The notes beneath the pieces were generated by a model. The model worked only from the letters and a program-made list of their open reading frames with translations. It was not told the origin of the DNA and ran no database searches. From assembly GCF_001861355.1 (NCBI RefSeq), contig NZ_MASN01000040.1:1-64000 (forward strand): 64,000 bases of DNA, given 5' to 3'. The position numbers and the translations under genes were made by a program. The DNA comes from Natrialba sp. SSL1 (GTDB lineage: Archaea > Halobacteriota > Halobacteria > Halobacteriales > Natrialbaceae). Positions 16,525 to 24,501 of this stretch are shown here, piece by piece. Position 1 is the stretch's first letter, and the number at the start of each line of letters is the position of its first letter.

Positions 16525-18027
16525 ATGGCGAACGACGTTCCTGAGCACGAGCCGTACTCGTCGAAACTCACTGTACCAGAGGCGCTTACGTTCGACGACG
16601 TCCTCCTTCGACCCAAGGAGAGCCGCGTCGAACCAGATGACGCAGACCTCACATCGAACGTATCGGCCTCTGTCAAGCTCTCTGTCCCGATTCTCTCCGC
16701 CGCGATGGACACCGTTACCGAGAGCGACATGGCAATCGCGATGGCCCGCCACGGCGGCCTCGGTGTCCTCCATCGCAACATGAACATTGACGAGATGGTC
16801 GAGGAAATCGAGCGCGTCAAGAGCGCAGACGAGCTCGTCATTCCCTTCGACTCTGTCGTCACCGCAGATCCCGAGATGTCCGTCCGCGAAGTCGACGACC
16901 TGATGGCCCGGCAGGGCGTCGGTGGCGCACCTGTCGTCAACACCAACGGCGAGGTGCTCGGGATCATCTCGAGTACCGACATCCGGCCACACCTCGAGGT
17001 CAACGAGGACGACCCGGTGACGGAAGCGATGACCGACGAGGTCATCACGGCACCAGAAGATATCAACGCCCGCGATGCGTTCGATCTGATGTACGAGCAC
17101 AAAATCGAGCGCATTCCGGTGGTCGACGACGAGAACCTCCTCGTCGGACTGGTGACGATGCAGGGCATTCTTCAGCGCCGCGAATACAAGGAGGCCGTTC
17201 GCGACGAGGACGGTCGTCTGCGCTGTGGGGTCGCAGTCAGCCCGTTCGAGCAGGAACGCGCCGAAGCCGCAGACGAAGCCGGCGCGGACATCCTCTTTAT
17301 CGACACCGCACACGCGCACAATTTGAACGTCATCGACGGCGCCCGCGAGATCAAAGAGAGCGTCAACGCCGATGTCGTGGTGGGCAACATCGGGACCCGT
17401 GAGGCGGCCGAAGAGCTCGTCGAGTTCGCAGACGGGCTCAAGGTCGGCATCGGACCCGGTTCGATCTGTACGACCCGCGTCGTCTCGGGATCGGGTATGC
17501 CACAGATCACGGCCGTCGCACAGGTCGCAGACGTTGCGAGCGAGCACGATGTTCCCGTCATCGCAGACGGCGGCATTCGGTACTCCGGCGACGCGATCAA
17601 GGCGATCGCCGCCGGTGCAGACGCCGTCATGCTCGGTTCCTACTTCGCCGGCACCGACGAGGCCCCCGGCCGCGTCGTCACGATGAACGGCAAGAAGTAC
17701 AAGCAGTACCGCGGCATGGGCAGCGTCGGCGCGATGAAATCCGGCGACAGCGACCGGTACCTCAAGGAGGAGCCAGACGAGGAGGAAGACTACGTCCCGG
17801 AGGGCGTCGAGGCAGCGACGCCGTACAAGGGTTCGCTCCAGTCTGAACTCCACCAGCTCGCCGGCGGGATGCAGTCCGGTATGGGCTACGTCGGTGCAGA
17901 AACGATTCCGGCGTTCAAGGAACGTTCCGAGTTCGTTCGCGTTTCCTCGGCCGGCCAGGCCGAGAGCCACGCGCACGACGTGGTTATCACGGACGAAGCG
18001 CCGAACTACTCGCCGAACGACAGCTAA
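16525..18027 (+). CDS. guaB: Inosine-5'-monophosphate dehydrogenase
   Basis: Catalyses the NAD-dependent oxidation of IMP to XMP, the committed step to GMP. It has 500 aa. The TIM-barrel halves flank a pair of CBS domains (about residues 110-225). Catalytic features are clear: the Cys loop GPGSICTTRVVSG (about residue 315), the IMP-binding DGGIRYSGDAIKA, and the flap region with KYKQYRGMGSVGAM. The substrate Asp in the second half is DGGI. The ATG at 16525 gives the standard N-terminus (LTFDDVLLRP at residue 21). The frame is open further upstream without similarity. It is monocistronic. Confidence 0.97.
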   Translation: MANDVPEHEPYSSKLTVPEALTFDDVLLRPKESRVEPDDADLTSNVSASVKLSVPILSAAMDTVTESDMAIAMARHGGLGVLHRNMNIDEMVEEIERVKSADELVIPFDSVVTADPEMSVREVDDLMARQGVGGAPVVNTNGEVLGIISSTDIRPHLEVNEDDPVTEAMTDEVITAPEDINARDAFDLMYEHKIERIPVVDDENLLVGLVTMQGILQRREYKEAVRDEDGRLRCGVAVSPFEQERAEAADEAGADILFIDTAHAHNLNVIDGAREIKESVNADVVVGNIGTREAAEELVEFADGLKVGIGPGSICTTRVVSGSGMPQITAVAQVADVASEHDVPVIADGGIRYSGDAIKAIAAGADAVMLGSYFAGTDEAPGRVVTMNGKKYKQYRGMGSVGAMKSGDSDRYLKEEPDEEEDYVPEGVEAATPYKGSLQSELHQLAGGMQSGMGYVGAETIPAFKERSEFVRVSSAGQAESHAHDVVITDEAPNYSPNDS

Positions 18028-18115
18028 TCTGTTCCCGTCCCCGGTCTCTCCTCTCCCCCGTCTCGTCTTCCTGCTACCACATCCGGCCTCTCCGCAACCG
18101 CGTCTCGAGTACCAC

Positions 18116-18601
18116 TCAGCCAAGCACGAACGAGTTCTCACAGTCCGTGCAGGTGAGTTCGAACGCACCGTCATCGGTAATCGTGAGCCCGTGGCCTCGT
18201 TCGTCCTCGCAGACCCGACAGTGAACCAGTGACTCGATCTGGTCCCACTCGTGCTGTGCGCCCGGTGCACCGAACGCGAAGCCAACAACCCGTTCGTCGG
18301 CGTCTTCAGGGTTGTACCCCTGCTGGAACTCACCCGGTGCGAAGCGGATCACATCGCCAGACTCGACCGTCACCGTTCCGTCTTCGGTATCGAACGCTGC
18401 CGTTCCAGCCTCTACGTAGAAAACCTCCTCCTGGTCGTGGTGGGTATGATAGCCGCCCGAAAAGGATTCGCCGGGCTCGAGTTCGAAATAGTTCATCGCG
18501 AAATCCGTGAAGCCGAGCGCCGCCGAGATCGGTCGTCGAACCGAGTGGACGCCCATCGGATTCGTTTCGTTGTCGACCTCGTCGATCGAGACTTTCTCCA
18601 T
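18116..18601 (-). CDS. Cupin protein with C-terminal zinc ribbon
   Basis: A 161-aa protein. Residues 30-105 form a cupin barrel: the metal-binding motif 1 HTHHDQEEVFYVEAGTA holds His/His/Glu, and motif 2 lies around PGEFQQGYN. A short ribbon follows (CRVCEDERGHG, then CTDCENSFVLG), so the protein probably has two metal sites. The ligand is unknown; such cupins are often isomerases, dioxygenases or small-molecule sensors. The start at 18601 is backed by a TATA-like CATTTTACC about 21-31 bp upstream. It is divergent from the lipoprotein gene. Confidence 0.8.
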   Translation of the reverse strand: MEKVSIDEVDNETNPMGVHSVRRPISAALGFTDFAMNYFELEPGESFSGGYHTHHDQEEVFYVEAGTAAFDTEDGTVTVESGDVIRFAPGEFQQGYNPEDADERVVGFAFGAPGAQHEWDQIESLVHCRVCEDERGHGLTITDDGAFELTCTDCENSFVLG

Positions 18602-18705
18602 AGCCTGCTATTCGCGCTCGGTGGTAAAATGGTTGGGTGGGGTTCACACGCGGCGGTGGCTCGCGAAAGGTAACACATACGTTTGCTCGGTCCCGAATCG
18701 CGTGT

Positions 18706-19281
18706 GTGAACCGCCGTACGGCACTCCGATCCGCAGGCGTCCTCGCCACCGTCGGTCTCGCGGGCTGTGTCGATGCCGTCGAGGAGCACTTTCAGGGGAG
18801 TTTCCAGGGCATCATCCCCATCGAGATTCACAGCGAGGCCGAACGGTCGCACAATATCGAGATCGAAGCGTACGACCAGCAAGCGGGTCGTCAAACCTAC
18901 GACCAGAGCTACACCGTCACGCCGGACCAGACAGTGAGCCCGCCCCACCTCGAGGCGACCACCCAGAGCGTTCGGTTCGTGCGATACGACGGCACGGACG
19001 AAGAACAGGCGGACGTCAGGGAAGTCTCTGTTACCCCAGAGACGATGCTGGTCTCCGTCCGAATTCACGACGACGACCTCGTGATCGAGGTCCAGCGGGG
19101 CGATTCCGATGGAGAGCCAACGGAGAACGAAACGATCGACAACGAGACAGCAGGGGAACTCGAGGACGAGTCGGAACTCCCGGACAATCAGACAGAATCC
19201 GACTCCGACACTAATTCTGACTCTGGCTCCGACGCTAATTCTGGCTCCGACACCAGTTCTGACTCCGATTCTGACTCGTAA
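18706..19281 (+). CDS. Tat-exported lipoprotein with Asp/Ser-rich tail
   Basis: A secreted, membrane-anchored protein of 191 aa from a GTG start. The signal has a twin-arginine start (NRRTALRSAG) and the lipobox LAGC at residues 17-20. The central 110 residues are a beta-rich domain without a recognised family. The last about 50 residues are a Ser/Asp repeat encoded by a near-tandem hexanucleotide tract. The GTG at 18706 is chosen over an earlier ATG because it puts the RR motif at the N-terminus. No partner gene is evident. Confidence 0.75.
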   Translation: MNRRTALRSAGVLATVGLAGCVDAVEEHFQGSFQGIIPIEIHSEAERSHNIEIEAYDQQAGRQTYDQSYTVTPDQTVSPPHLEATTQSVRFVRYDGTDEEQADVREVSVTPETMLVSVRIHDDDLVIEVQRGDSDGEPTENETIDNETAGELEDESELPDNQTESDSDTNSDSGSDANSGSDTSSDSDSDS

Positions 19282-19408
19282 CTGCCCTCGCAAAGCCTAC
19301 CACCAGCCACGGAGCTACTTGCTGGATCTCCGTCGGCACCGCAGTATCGATCCCGAACGCTCCGCTCGGGTCGAAAGCGACAGCGTCAGTGTCAGACGAC
19401 TCGCGTAG

Positions 19409-21229
19409 TCACGGGTACGGATGATACGCTCGGTCGAGCTGCGGCTCGAACCCCATCTCCGCTGGAACACGCCGCGCTCGTTCACCGAAGAACGGCTCAC
19501 CAGTAAACAGCGGTTGTGCACCCGGAACCACGACGCGAACTCCCTCGAAGCCCGCCGCAGCCACGTCTCGCGTCGTGAGCCGCGCGGCGTACGGCGTCAG
19601 CCCCGCATCCTGCACTCGGTCGACGACCAACTCGAGTTGGTCGCGTCCGCTGGGCAGATCCTCGCCCTCGCTGTCATCCTCTCCACCGTCGGTCAAGCCG
19701 ACACTGGCTGCAGGCACCGTCTGTTCGACATCGATGAACGAGCGCGCGGCGTCTGACAGTGGCGCGGCGGCGTACTCGCCGATCGCACCCGACGCCGTGG
19801 CCGCCTCGTCCGGGCCGATATTGCGCAACTCCATCCAGTTCTGGAGGGCCTCCTCGAGTGCCGAGACGGCAGTGGCGCTCGCATCGAGGCCAGCGGCGGA
19901 ACCGGTAGCGAAGACGGGCCAGGCATCGTCTTTGGACTCGTCGCCTCCGTCGTCTCGATGCACTGCGACCGCGACGACTGGCACGTCAATGTCCTGGGTG
20001 ACAAGGAGCGGCGTCACGGTGAGCCCCTCGCTTCGCGCGCGGCGCTCGAGCACGTCGAACGTCGGGTCGTCGACCGAGAGCCCGAGCGGGTCGAACGTCG
20101 AGTACCACGCGAGCATGGTCGCGTCGCGCTCGATGACCTCTGTCAGGCCGGACAGGAGCGCGTCGACGGTTGAAGAACCCAGGCCAAGGCCGGTCGTAAT
20201 GCCGGGAACCAGCGACTCGCCAGGCTGTGGGAACTGGACCGCGGCGGCAGGGAGATGTACCTGTTCGCCGGTCGCGAGGTTCTCGCCGGGCACCCAGCGG
20301 TGCTCAGCCGACGGGTCGTACGTGGGCGCATCGTTCGGCCGCACGAGTTCCGTCGGCGCTACTGCGTCGTCGAGGTCCGCCTCGCTCGCGTGGACGAACT
20401 CGTCGTCCCGGTAGACGCCGGCGCAGTAGCGCTCGAGTCCCTCGCCGACGGCCTTCATCAGCGCCGCGTTCCAGTCGTCTGCGACGCCCGCAGCCTGTGC
20501 TGGCGCGCTCGCATCGCTGAAGCCGCGCGTCTCCGCGCTCGTCGCGAGATAGTAGGGGACGGGGAAGGATTCGATCTCGCCGATCGACTTGACGATCCCG
20601 ACCCGGTCGTCGATCGCCTGCTCTGCGTGTTCGACCGCCGCATCGAGTCCGAGCGCGTCGTCGTCCCGCGAGAGCGCCCGGTCGCGTTCGCCCGACGCAC
20701 ACACACAGCCCGGGACCGGCAGCACCCGCCGACGGACGTGGGGTAACTCGAGTACGTGGCCGATCACGGACTGCTCCTCACCCGAGAAGATGCGGATGCA
20801 CTCTCGGCCGGCGAGCGCGCCGGCGAGGCGGGCAGTGGAGCGGTCGGTGCTTGGGCGGCCGCCGGCTGTGTCGGTCGCGTTCGTGTCGGCGTCCGACTCG
20901 AGTCCGGCTGCGACGCGGGTCCGGAGACAGTCGTAGCAGCCGACGCCGGGGCCGGACGCCGGTGCGAAGCCGGCAACTGCGGCGTCGACGGCGGGGAGGG
21001 GACGGCCGCCAACGCCGCCGATTTCGACGGCGACCCAGGGCGTGTTGCCAGCGAGGGCTGCCTCGTTGGCCTGCTCGAACGTCTGTGCGCCGGCAACGTC
21101 GCTAACGATGGCGAATCGGGCATCGTCGAGGTCTGCGGGCTCGGCGTTCTCGACGGTGATGTCGACATCTCCGAGCGCGGCGACGAGCGCCGCGCGGACC
21201 GGATCGTCGGCGACGACGTGTACGTGCAT
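19409..21229 (-). CDS. YcaO-like protein with Cys-containing N-terminal domain
   Basis: A 606-aa protein. The C-terminal about 380 residues are a YcaO domain, an ATP-dependent enzyme that activates backbone amides for cyclodehydration or thioamidation. The ATP-binding motifs are visible: SGLTEVIERDATMLAWYS (about residues 325-345) and SALEEALQNWMELRNIG (about 445-460). The N-terminal domain (about 1-180) has the pairs C98-x2-C101 and C175-x-C177, a possible zinc tetrad as in ThiF-like partner domains of azoline-forming systems. The protein ends in HPYP. No TfuA, dehydrogenase or precursor peptide gene is next to it. It is a single gene with a TATA-like CTTTTGCC about 25-32 bp upstream. Confidence 0.85.
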   Translation of the reverse strand: MHVHVVADDPVRAALVAALGDVDITVENAEPADLDDARFAIVSDVAGAQTFEQANEAALAGNTPWVAVEIGGVGGRPLPAVDAAVAGFAPASGPGVGCYDCLRTRVAAGLESDADTNATDTAGGRPSTDRSTARLAGALAGRECIRIFSGEEQSVIGHVLELPHVRRRVLPVPGCVCASGERDRALSRDDDALGLDAAVEHAEQAIDDRVGIVKSIGEIESFPVPYYLATSAETRGFSDASAPAQAAGVADDWNAALMKAVGEGLERYCAGVYRDDEFVHASEADLDDAVAPTELVRPNDAPTYDPSAEHRWVPGENLATGEQVHLPAAAVQFPQPGESLVPGITTGLGLGSSTVDALLSGLTEVIERDATMLAWYSTFDPLGLSVDDPTFDVLERRARSEGLTVTPLLVTQDIDVPVVAVAVHRDDGGDESKDDAWPVFATGSAAGLDASATAVSALEEALQNWMELRNIGPDEAATASGAIGEYAAAPLSDAARSFIDVEQTVPAASVGLTDGGEDDSEGEDLPSGRDQLELVVDRVQDAGLTPYAARLTTRDVAAAGFEGVRVVVPGAQPLFTGEPFFGERARRVPAEMGFEPQLDRAYHPYP

Positions 21230-21418
21230 ACCTGCATCTCACAGGCGGCGGGCAAAAGTGTCGTGCTCATCGTCGACGCGCGCTGCTATCGTCGTTCTTG
21301 GAAGTGTTTCCATATCCGACGGCCAGATGACGGTGTGATCGGTGTGGAAATCGTTTCAAGAGCGGCGATAGTACGGTTCGCCCCGGACACAATGCGAAGG
21401 AGGCTGTGGTACCCGGTG

Positions 21419-22069
21419 CTACGGATCACGTAACTCCGCGGAGGATGTGACCACACCCGATTCAGCCTTTCTGACTAGTTCGCCCGCAGTGCTCCGAGAA
21501 CACTCGAGTTCGGCGGCAACATCCGCGATAGAACCAGTTCGCGGGACATCGTAATAGCCGGCATCGATGGCGGCTTCCAGAGCGGCACGCTGTCGCGCCG
21601 TCAGCTCAGCCTGTGATGCCCGTCTGACGAACGGACGGACTCGAACGATGTCGCACTCGAGTACGTCGCAAAGTTCAGCGTAGAAGTCGCTGAGGCAGGT
21701 CGGTTTGCCGACGGCTTCGAACCGAACGACGCCCGTATCACGAAAGACGACCGGCGGAAGAAACACGACGCGGGAATCGGCAAGCACCTCGAGGACGGCC
21801 GGGTCGAGTTCGAACTCGGTCTGTGAGACGAAAGCGTACGTGCCGTCGTCACCGGGGACGAGGTCTGACACGGAGATACTCTCGACTGGTGCAAGCAGGT
21901 TGGCGACCGCTTCCGGCTTCCCGTCGTACCAGGCGAGTGTGGTTGCGGTTCCCATCGGCCCCCACATGAGGAGGTCTGCGCGAGACACCTCGTTCGCGTC
22001 CGCAAGGCGACGGTGGATTGGGTGCGCCATCGATTCGGGATACCGACTGTGTATGGTGGCGCGTTTCAT
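21419..22069 (-). CDS. Bat-type helix-turn-helix regulator (HTH_10)
   Basis: A 216-aa transcription factor. The N-terminal 150 residues form a small-molecule or protein-sensing alpha/beta region. The C-terminal HTH_10 domain begins with LTARQRAALEAAIDAGYYDVPR (about residues 156-177), followed by a helix pair with SIADVAAELECSRSTAGELVRKAE. Unlike the regulator at 155-991 it has no long tail. The TATA box TTTTATATGG lies at 22091-22100. It shares its short upstream region with a divergent alpha/beta hydrolase gene, a possible target. Confidence 0.82.
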   Translation of the reverse strand: MKRATIHSRYPESMAHPIHRRLADANEVSRADLLMWGPMGTATTLAWYDGKPEAVANLLAPVESISVSDLVPGDDGTYAFVSQTEFELDPAVLEVLADSRVVFLPPVVFRDTGVVRFEAVGKPTCLSDFYAELCDVLECDIVRVRPFVRRASQAELTARQRAALEAAIDAGYYDVPRTGSIADVAAELECSRSTAGELVRKAESGVVTSSAELRDP

Positions 22070-22090
22070 ACGCTACTGATTCGATAGGAT

Positions 22091-22100
22091 CCATATAAAA
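22091..22100 (-). promoter_or_regulatory. TATA box of Bat-type regulator
   Basis: TTTTATATGG on the minus strand lies 22-31 bp upstream of the ATG at 22069. The same AT-rich core may also serve the divergent hydrolase gene. Confidence 0.6.
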
Positions 22101-22154
22101 AACCGGACCAGTGCGGGAAAACGATCTCACAGCCACGGCGATAGTCGAGTCCTA

Positions 22155-23036
22155 GTGAGCGAACGATGTTCTGCGTCATCGGCGGTCGATCTCCCCGGAG
22201 AACCAGGCCGGCAGCGAACAGTCTCGGTCGATGACGGACGTACCCTCTCCTACGCAGAGTACGGGTCGGTCGACGGACGGCCAGTCCTGTTCCTCCACGG
22301 CACGCCAGGCTCGCGGTGCTTCGGGAGACTGTTCGACACGGCAGCGCGAAACCGTGGCGTACGCCTTCTGGCTCCAGACCGACCGGGATACGGGAACTCG
22401 AGTCCCTGGCCAGAGCGCACGCTAGTCGATACGGGAGCCGTGCTCGAAGTCGTTCTCGAGGACGCCGGCATCTCTCGGGCAGACATCGTCGGGTTCTCCG
22501 GTGGTGGTCCGCACGCGCTCGCCCTCGCTGCAACCCACAGTGATCTCGTCGGCGAGGTCGACATCGTTTCCGGCACGGCACCGCCGTCGTTCTCCCCGTC
22601 ACCGCCCTGGACGCACCGTCTCCTCGGGGCGCTCGCGATGAGCACGCCGACGATCCTGTCCGGGCTATTCAGACTTCAGTCATGGCTCGTCAGTCGGAGT
22701 GCGCCGTCGCTCGTCGTCTCGCAGTATACGACGGCAGACGAACGTGAAGCGCTCACCGCCGGCGAGGCCGAACTCATCAAACAGGACTTCCTCGAGGCCG
22801 TCATCCCGCCCCGCGGCGTGATCACAGAATCGGCGCTGTTCACAACGGACTGGGACATCCCGCTCGCGGATGTCGATCGTTCAATCCGCCTGTGGCACGG
22901 GGCCGAAGACGAGAACGTTCCGATCGATGCCGCTCGCCAATTGGTCGACAGCATCCCTAATGCGAGGCTCGAGATTGATGCCACCGGTGGTCACCTCACG
23001 ACGCTTCTCCGGCGACGAGGCCGGCTCCTCGACTGA
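22155..23036 (+). CDS. Alpha/beta hydrolase
   Basis: A cytoplasmic hydrolase of 293 aa. The fold motifs are in order: oxyanion loop LFLHGTPGSR (about residues 45-54), nucleophile elbow GFSGGG (about residue 115), acid residue in WHGAEDENVP (about 255) and catalytic His in GGHLT (about 280). It resembles proline-iminopeptidase or haloperoxidase-like esterases, and the substrate cannot be told. The start is a GTG at 22155. It is divergent from a Bat-type regulator 86 bp away, which might control it. Confidence 0.88.
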   Translation: MSERCSASSAVDLPGEPGRQRTVSVDDGRTLSYAEYGSVDGRPVLFLHGTPGSRCFGRLFDTAARNRGVRLLAPDRPGYGNSSPWPERTLVDTGAVLEVVLEDAGISRADIVGFSGGGPHALALAATHSDLVGEVDIVSGTAPPSFSPSPPWTHRLLGALAMSTPTILSGLFRLQSWLVSRSAPSLVVSQYTTADEREALTAGEAELIKQDFLEAVIPPRGVITESALFTTDWDIPLADVDRSIRLWHGAEDENVPIDAARQLVDSIPNARLEIDATGGHLTTLLRRRGRLLD

Positions 23037-23114
23037 GTCGAACGTCGAAGCACGACGCACAGTCCCGGTTCTGAACGGACCGTCTTTGAAAAGGCAGCGA
23101 CGCGACGAGCGAGG

Positions 23115-24281
23115 TCAGGACTGATCCGGTTCCGAATCTGAATCTTGACGCGTCTCTGCAATGTCGATCGTCTCACCCGTCTCAGCGCCCATATCCTCCC
23201 CCTCTTTGATCGCCTGGGCTTCCTGCTCCATCGCTTCGACGTCCATCTCGGCTTCCTCGTCGATCTCACCAATGATCTCGCTAATATCGTCGAGGCCGAT
23301 CAGTTCGCGGGTCTCGTCGTCAAACGAGAGGCTCTCGAGTTGGCCGTCCTGTTGTTCGATGTCGCTTCCCGAGAGATGCTTGCCGTAGCGTCCGACCAAC
23401 GAGGAGAGTTCCTGCGGGAGAACGAAGGTCGTGGACTCACCCTGGCCGATCTCGGCGAGCGTTTCCATCCCCTTGTCGATAACGGCGCGTTCGCCCATCG
23501 ATTCGGCGGAGCGAGCACGGAGGACGGTCGAGATAGAGTCTCCCTGTGCTTCGAGGATCTGGCTCTGCTTTTCACCCTGTGCGCGGATGATGTTGGATTG
23601 CTTGTCTCCCTCTGCCTTCTCGACGGCGCTGCGGCGCTCACCTTGCGCCTCGAGAATCATGGCGCGGCGTTTGCGCTCTGCGGAGGTCTGTTGCTCCATC
23701 GCGCGCTGGACATCCGGCGAGGGATTGACCTCGCGGACTTCGACGCTCTCGACGCGGATCCCCCACTCGTCAGTCGGTTCGTCGAGTTCCTGGCGGATTC
23801 GCTCGTTGATCATCTCGCGGCGGCTGAGCGTGTCGTCCAGTTCCATGTCGCCGATGACGGCGCGCAGCGTCGTCTGGGCGAGGTTGGAGACCGCCTTCTC
23901 GTAGTTGTCGACTTCGAGAAACGCTCGCGTGGCGTCCATCACCCTGATGTAGATCACCGCGTCGGCCGTGACGGGCGAGTTGTCGCGGGTGATCGCCTCC
24001 TGACTCGGCACGTCGATCGTCTGCGTTCGCATGTCGAACATGTAGACACGCGAGACGAACGGCGGAACGATGTTCAGCCCCGGTTCCAGGAGTTTGCGGT
24101 ACTCGCCGAAGATCGTGAGCGCACCCCTGTCGTATGCGTCGACGATCTCGACCATCGACCAGACGGTGACCACGACGAGGACGAGGAGGAGCGCCCCCGC
24201 CAGCACCAGCGGGTCCTCGAGTTGCACCTGGAGCGGCGCAGCGACCGTCGCGTTTTGTATTATGTTACCGATTGACAACAT
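23115..24281 (-). CDS. SPFH/band 7 (stomatin-prohibitin) membrane protein
   Basis: A membrane-anchored scaffold protein of 388 aa. One transmembrane helix (about residues 26-46) is followed by the SPFH domain, with VEPGLNIVPPFV-like and DMRTQTIDVPSQEAITRDN motifs (about residues 65-220). A long Ala/Glu/Gln-rich coiled coil follows (about 205-270), and then an acidic tail. Such proteins form ring or microdomain assemblies and often act with NfeD proteins or membrane proteases, but no such partner is adjacent. A 15-bp palindrome overlaps its start codon. Confidence 0.9.
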   Translation of the reverse strand: MLSIGNIIQNATVAAPLQVQLEDPLVLAGALLLVLVVVTVWSMVEIVDAYDRGALTIFGEYRKLLEPGLNIVPPFVSRVYMFDMRTQTIDVPSQEAITRDNSPVTADAVIYIRVMDATRAFLEVDNYEKAVSNLAQTTLRAVIGDMELDDTLSRREMINERIRQELDEPTDEWGIRVESVEVREVNPSPDVQRAMEQQTSAERKRRAMILEAQGERRSAVEKAEGDKQSNIIRAQGEKQSQILEAQGDSISTVLRARSAESMGERAVIDKGMETLAEIGQGESTTFVLPQELSSLVGRYGKHLSGSDIEQQDGQLESLSFDDETRELIGLDDISEIIGEIDEEAEMDVEAMEQEAQAIKEGEDMGAETGETIDIAETRQDSDSEPDQS

Positions 24282-24294
24282 GACTAGTAGTCAT
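24280..24294. promoter_or_regulatory. 15-bp palindrome at the SPFH gene start
   Basis: ATGACTAGTAGTCAT has perfect 7-bp arms around a central G. It overlaps the SPFH start codon (24279-24281) and probably the transcription start. It could be an operator or a start-site hairpin. Confidence 0.4.
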
Positions 24295-24436
24295 CCTAGG
24301 GACGCTGGTCGAATAACTCTTGGCGTGGTGATGGGACCGCGCCAATGCTGGAGCCGGCACTAGAACGGGTTGGCAGTGCTGAAAGTAACTGAAGCAAAAT
24401 GGAACAGCACCCCATCACAGCGTGGGCAAAAACGAC

Positions 24437-24491
24437 TGGGTAGTCAGTGGGTGATCAGTGGGTGATCAGTAGGTAGTCAGTGGGTAGTCGG
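24437..24491. repeat. Five tandem 11-bp units
   Basis: Five consecutive units of TGGGTAGTCAG or TGGGTGATCAG type occupy 24437-24491 with few substitutions. They sit just after the grpE stop and upstream of the SPFH gene, so they are non-coding. Confidence 0.75.
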
Positions 24492-24501
24492 AATCCCGAG
24501 A

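Noticed and set aside
16450..18333. Open frame of about 627 codons on the minus strand across guaB
   Set aside because: It is antisense to a certain guaB gene and has no family-like sequence; long antisense frames are expected in GC-rich coding DNA.
23145..24275. Plus-strand frame of about 376 codons opposite the SPFH gene
   Set aside because: Antisense shadow; the SPFH protein on the minus strand has strong family motifs.
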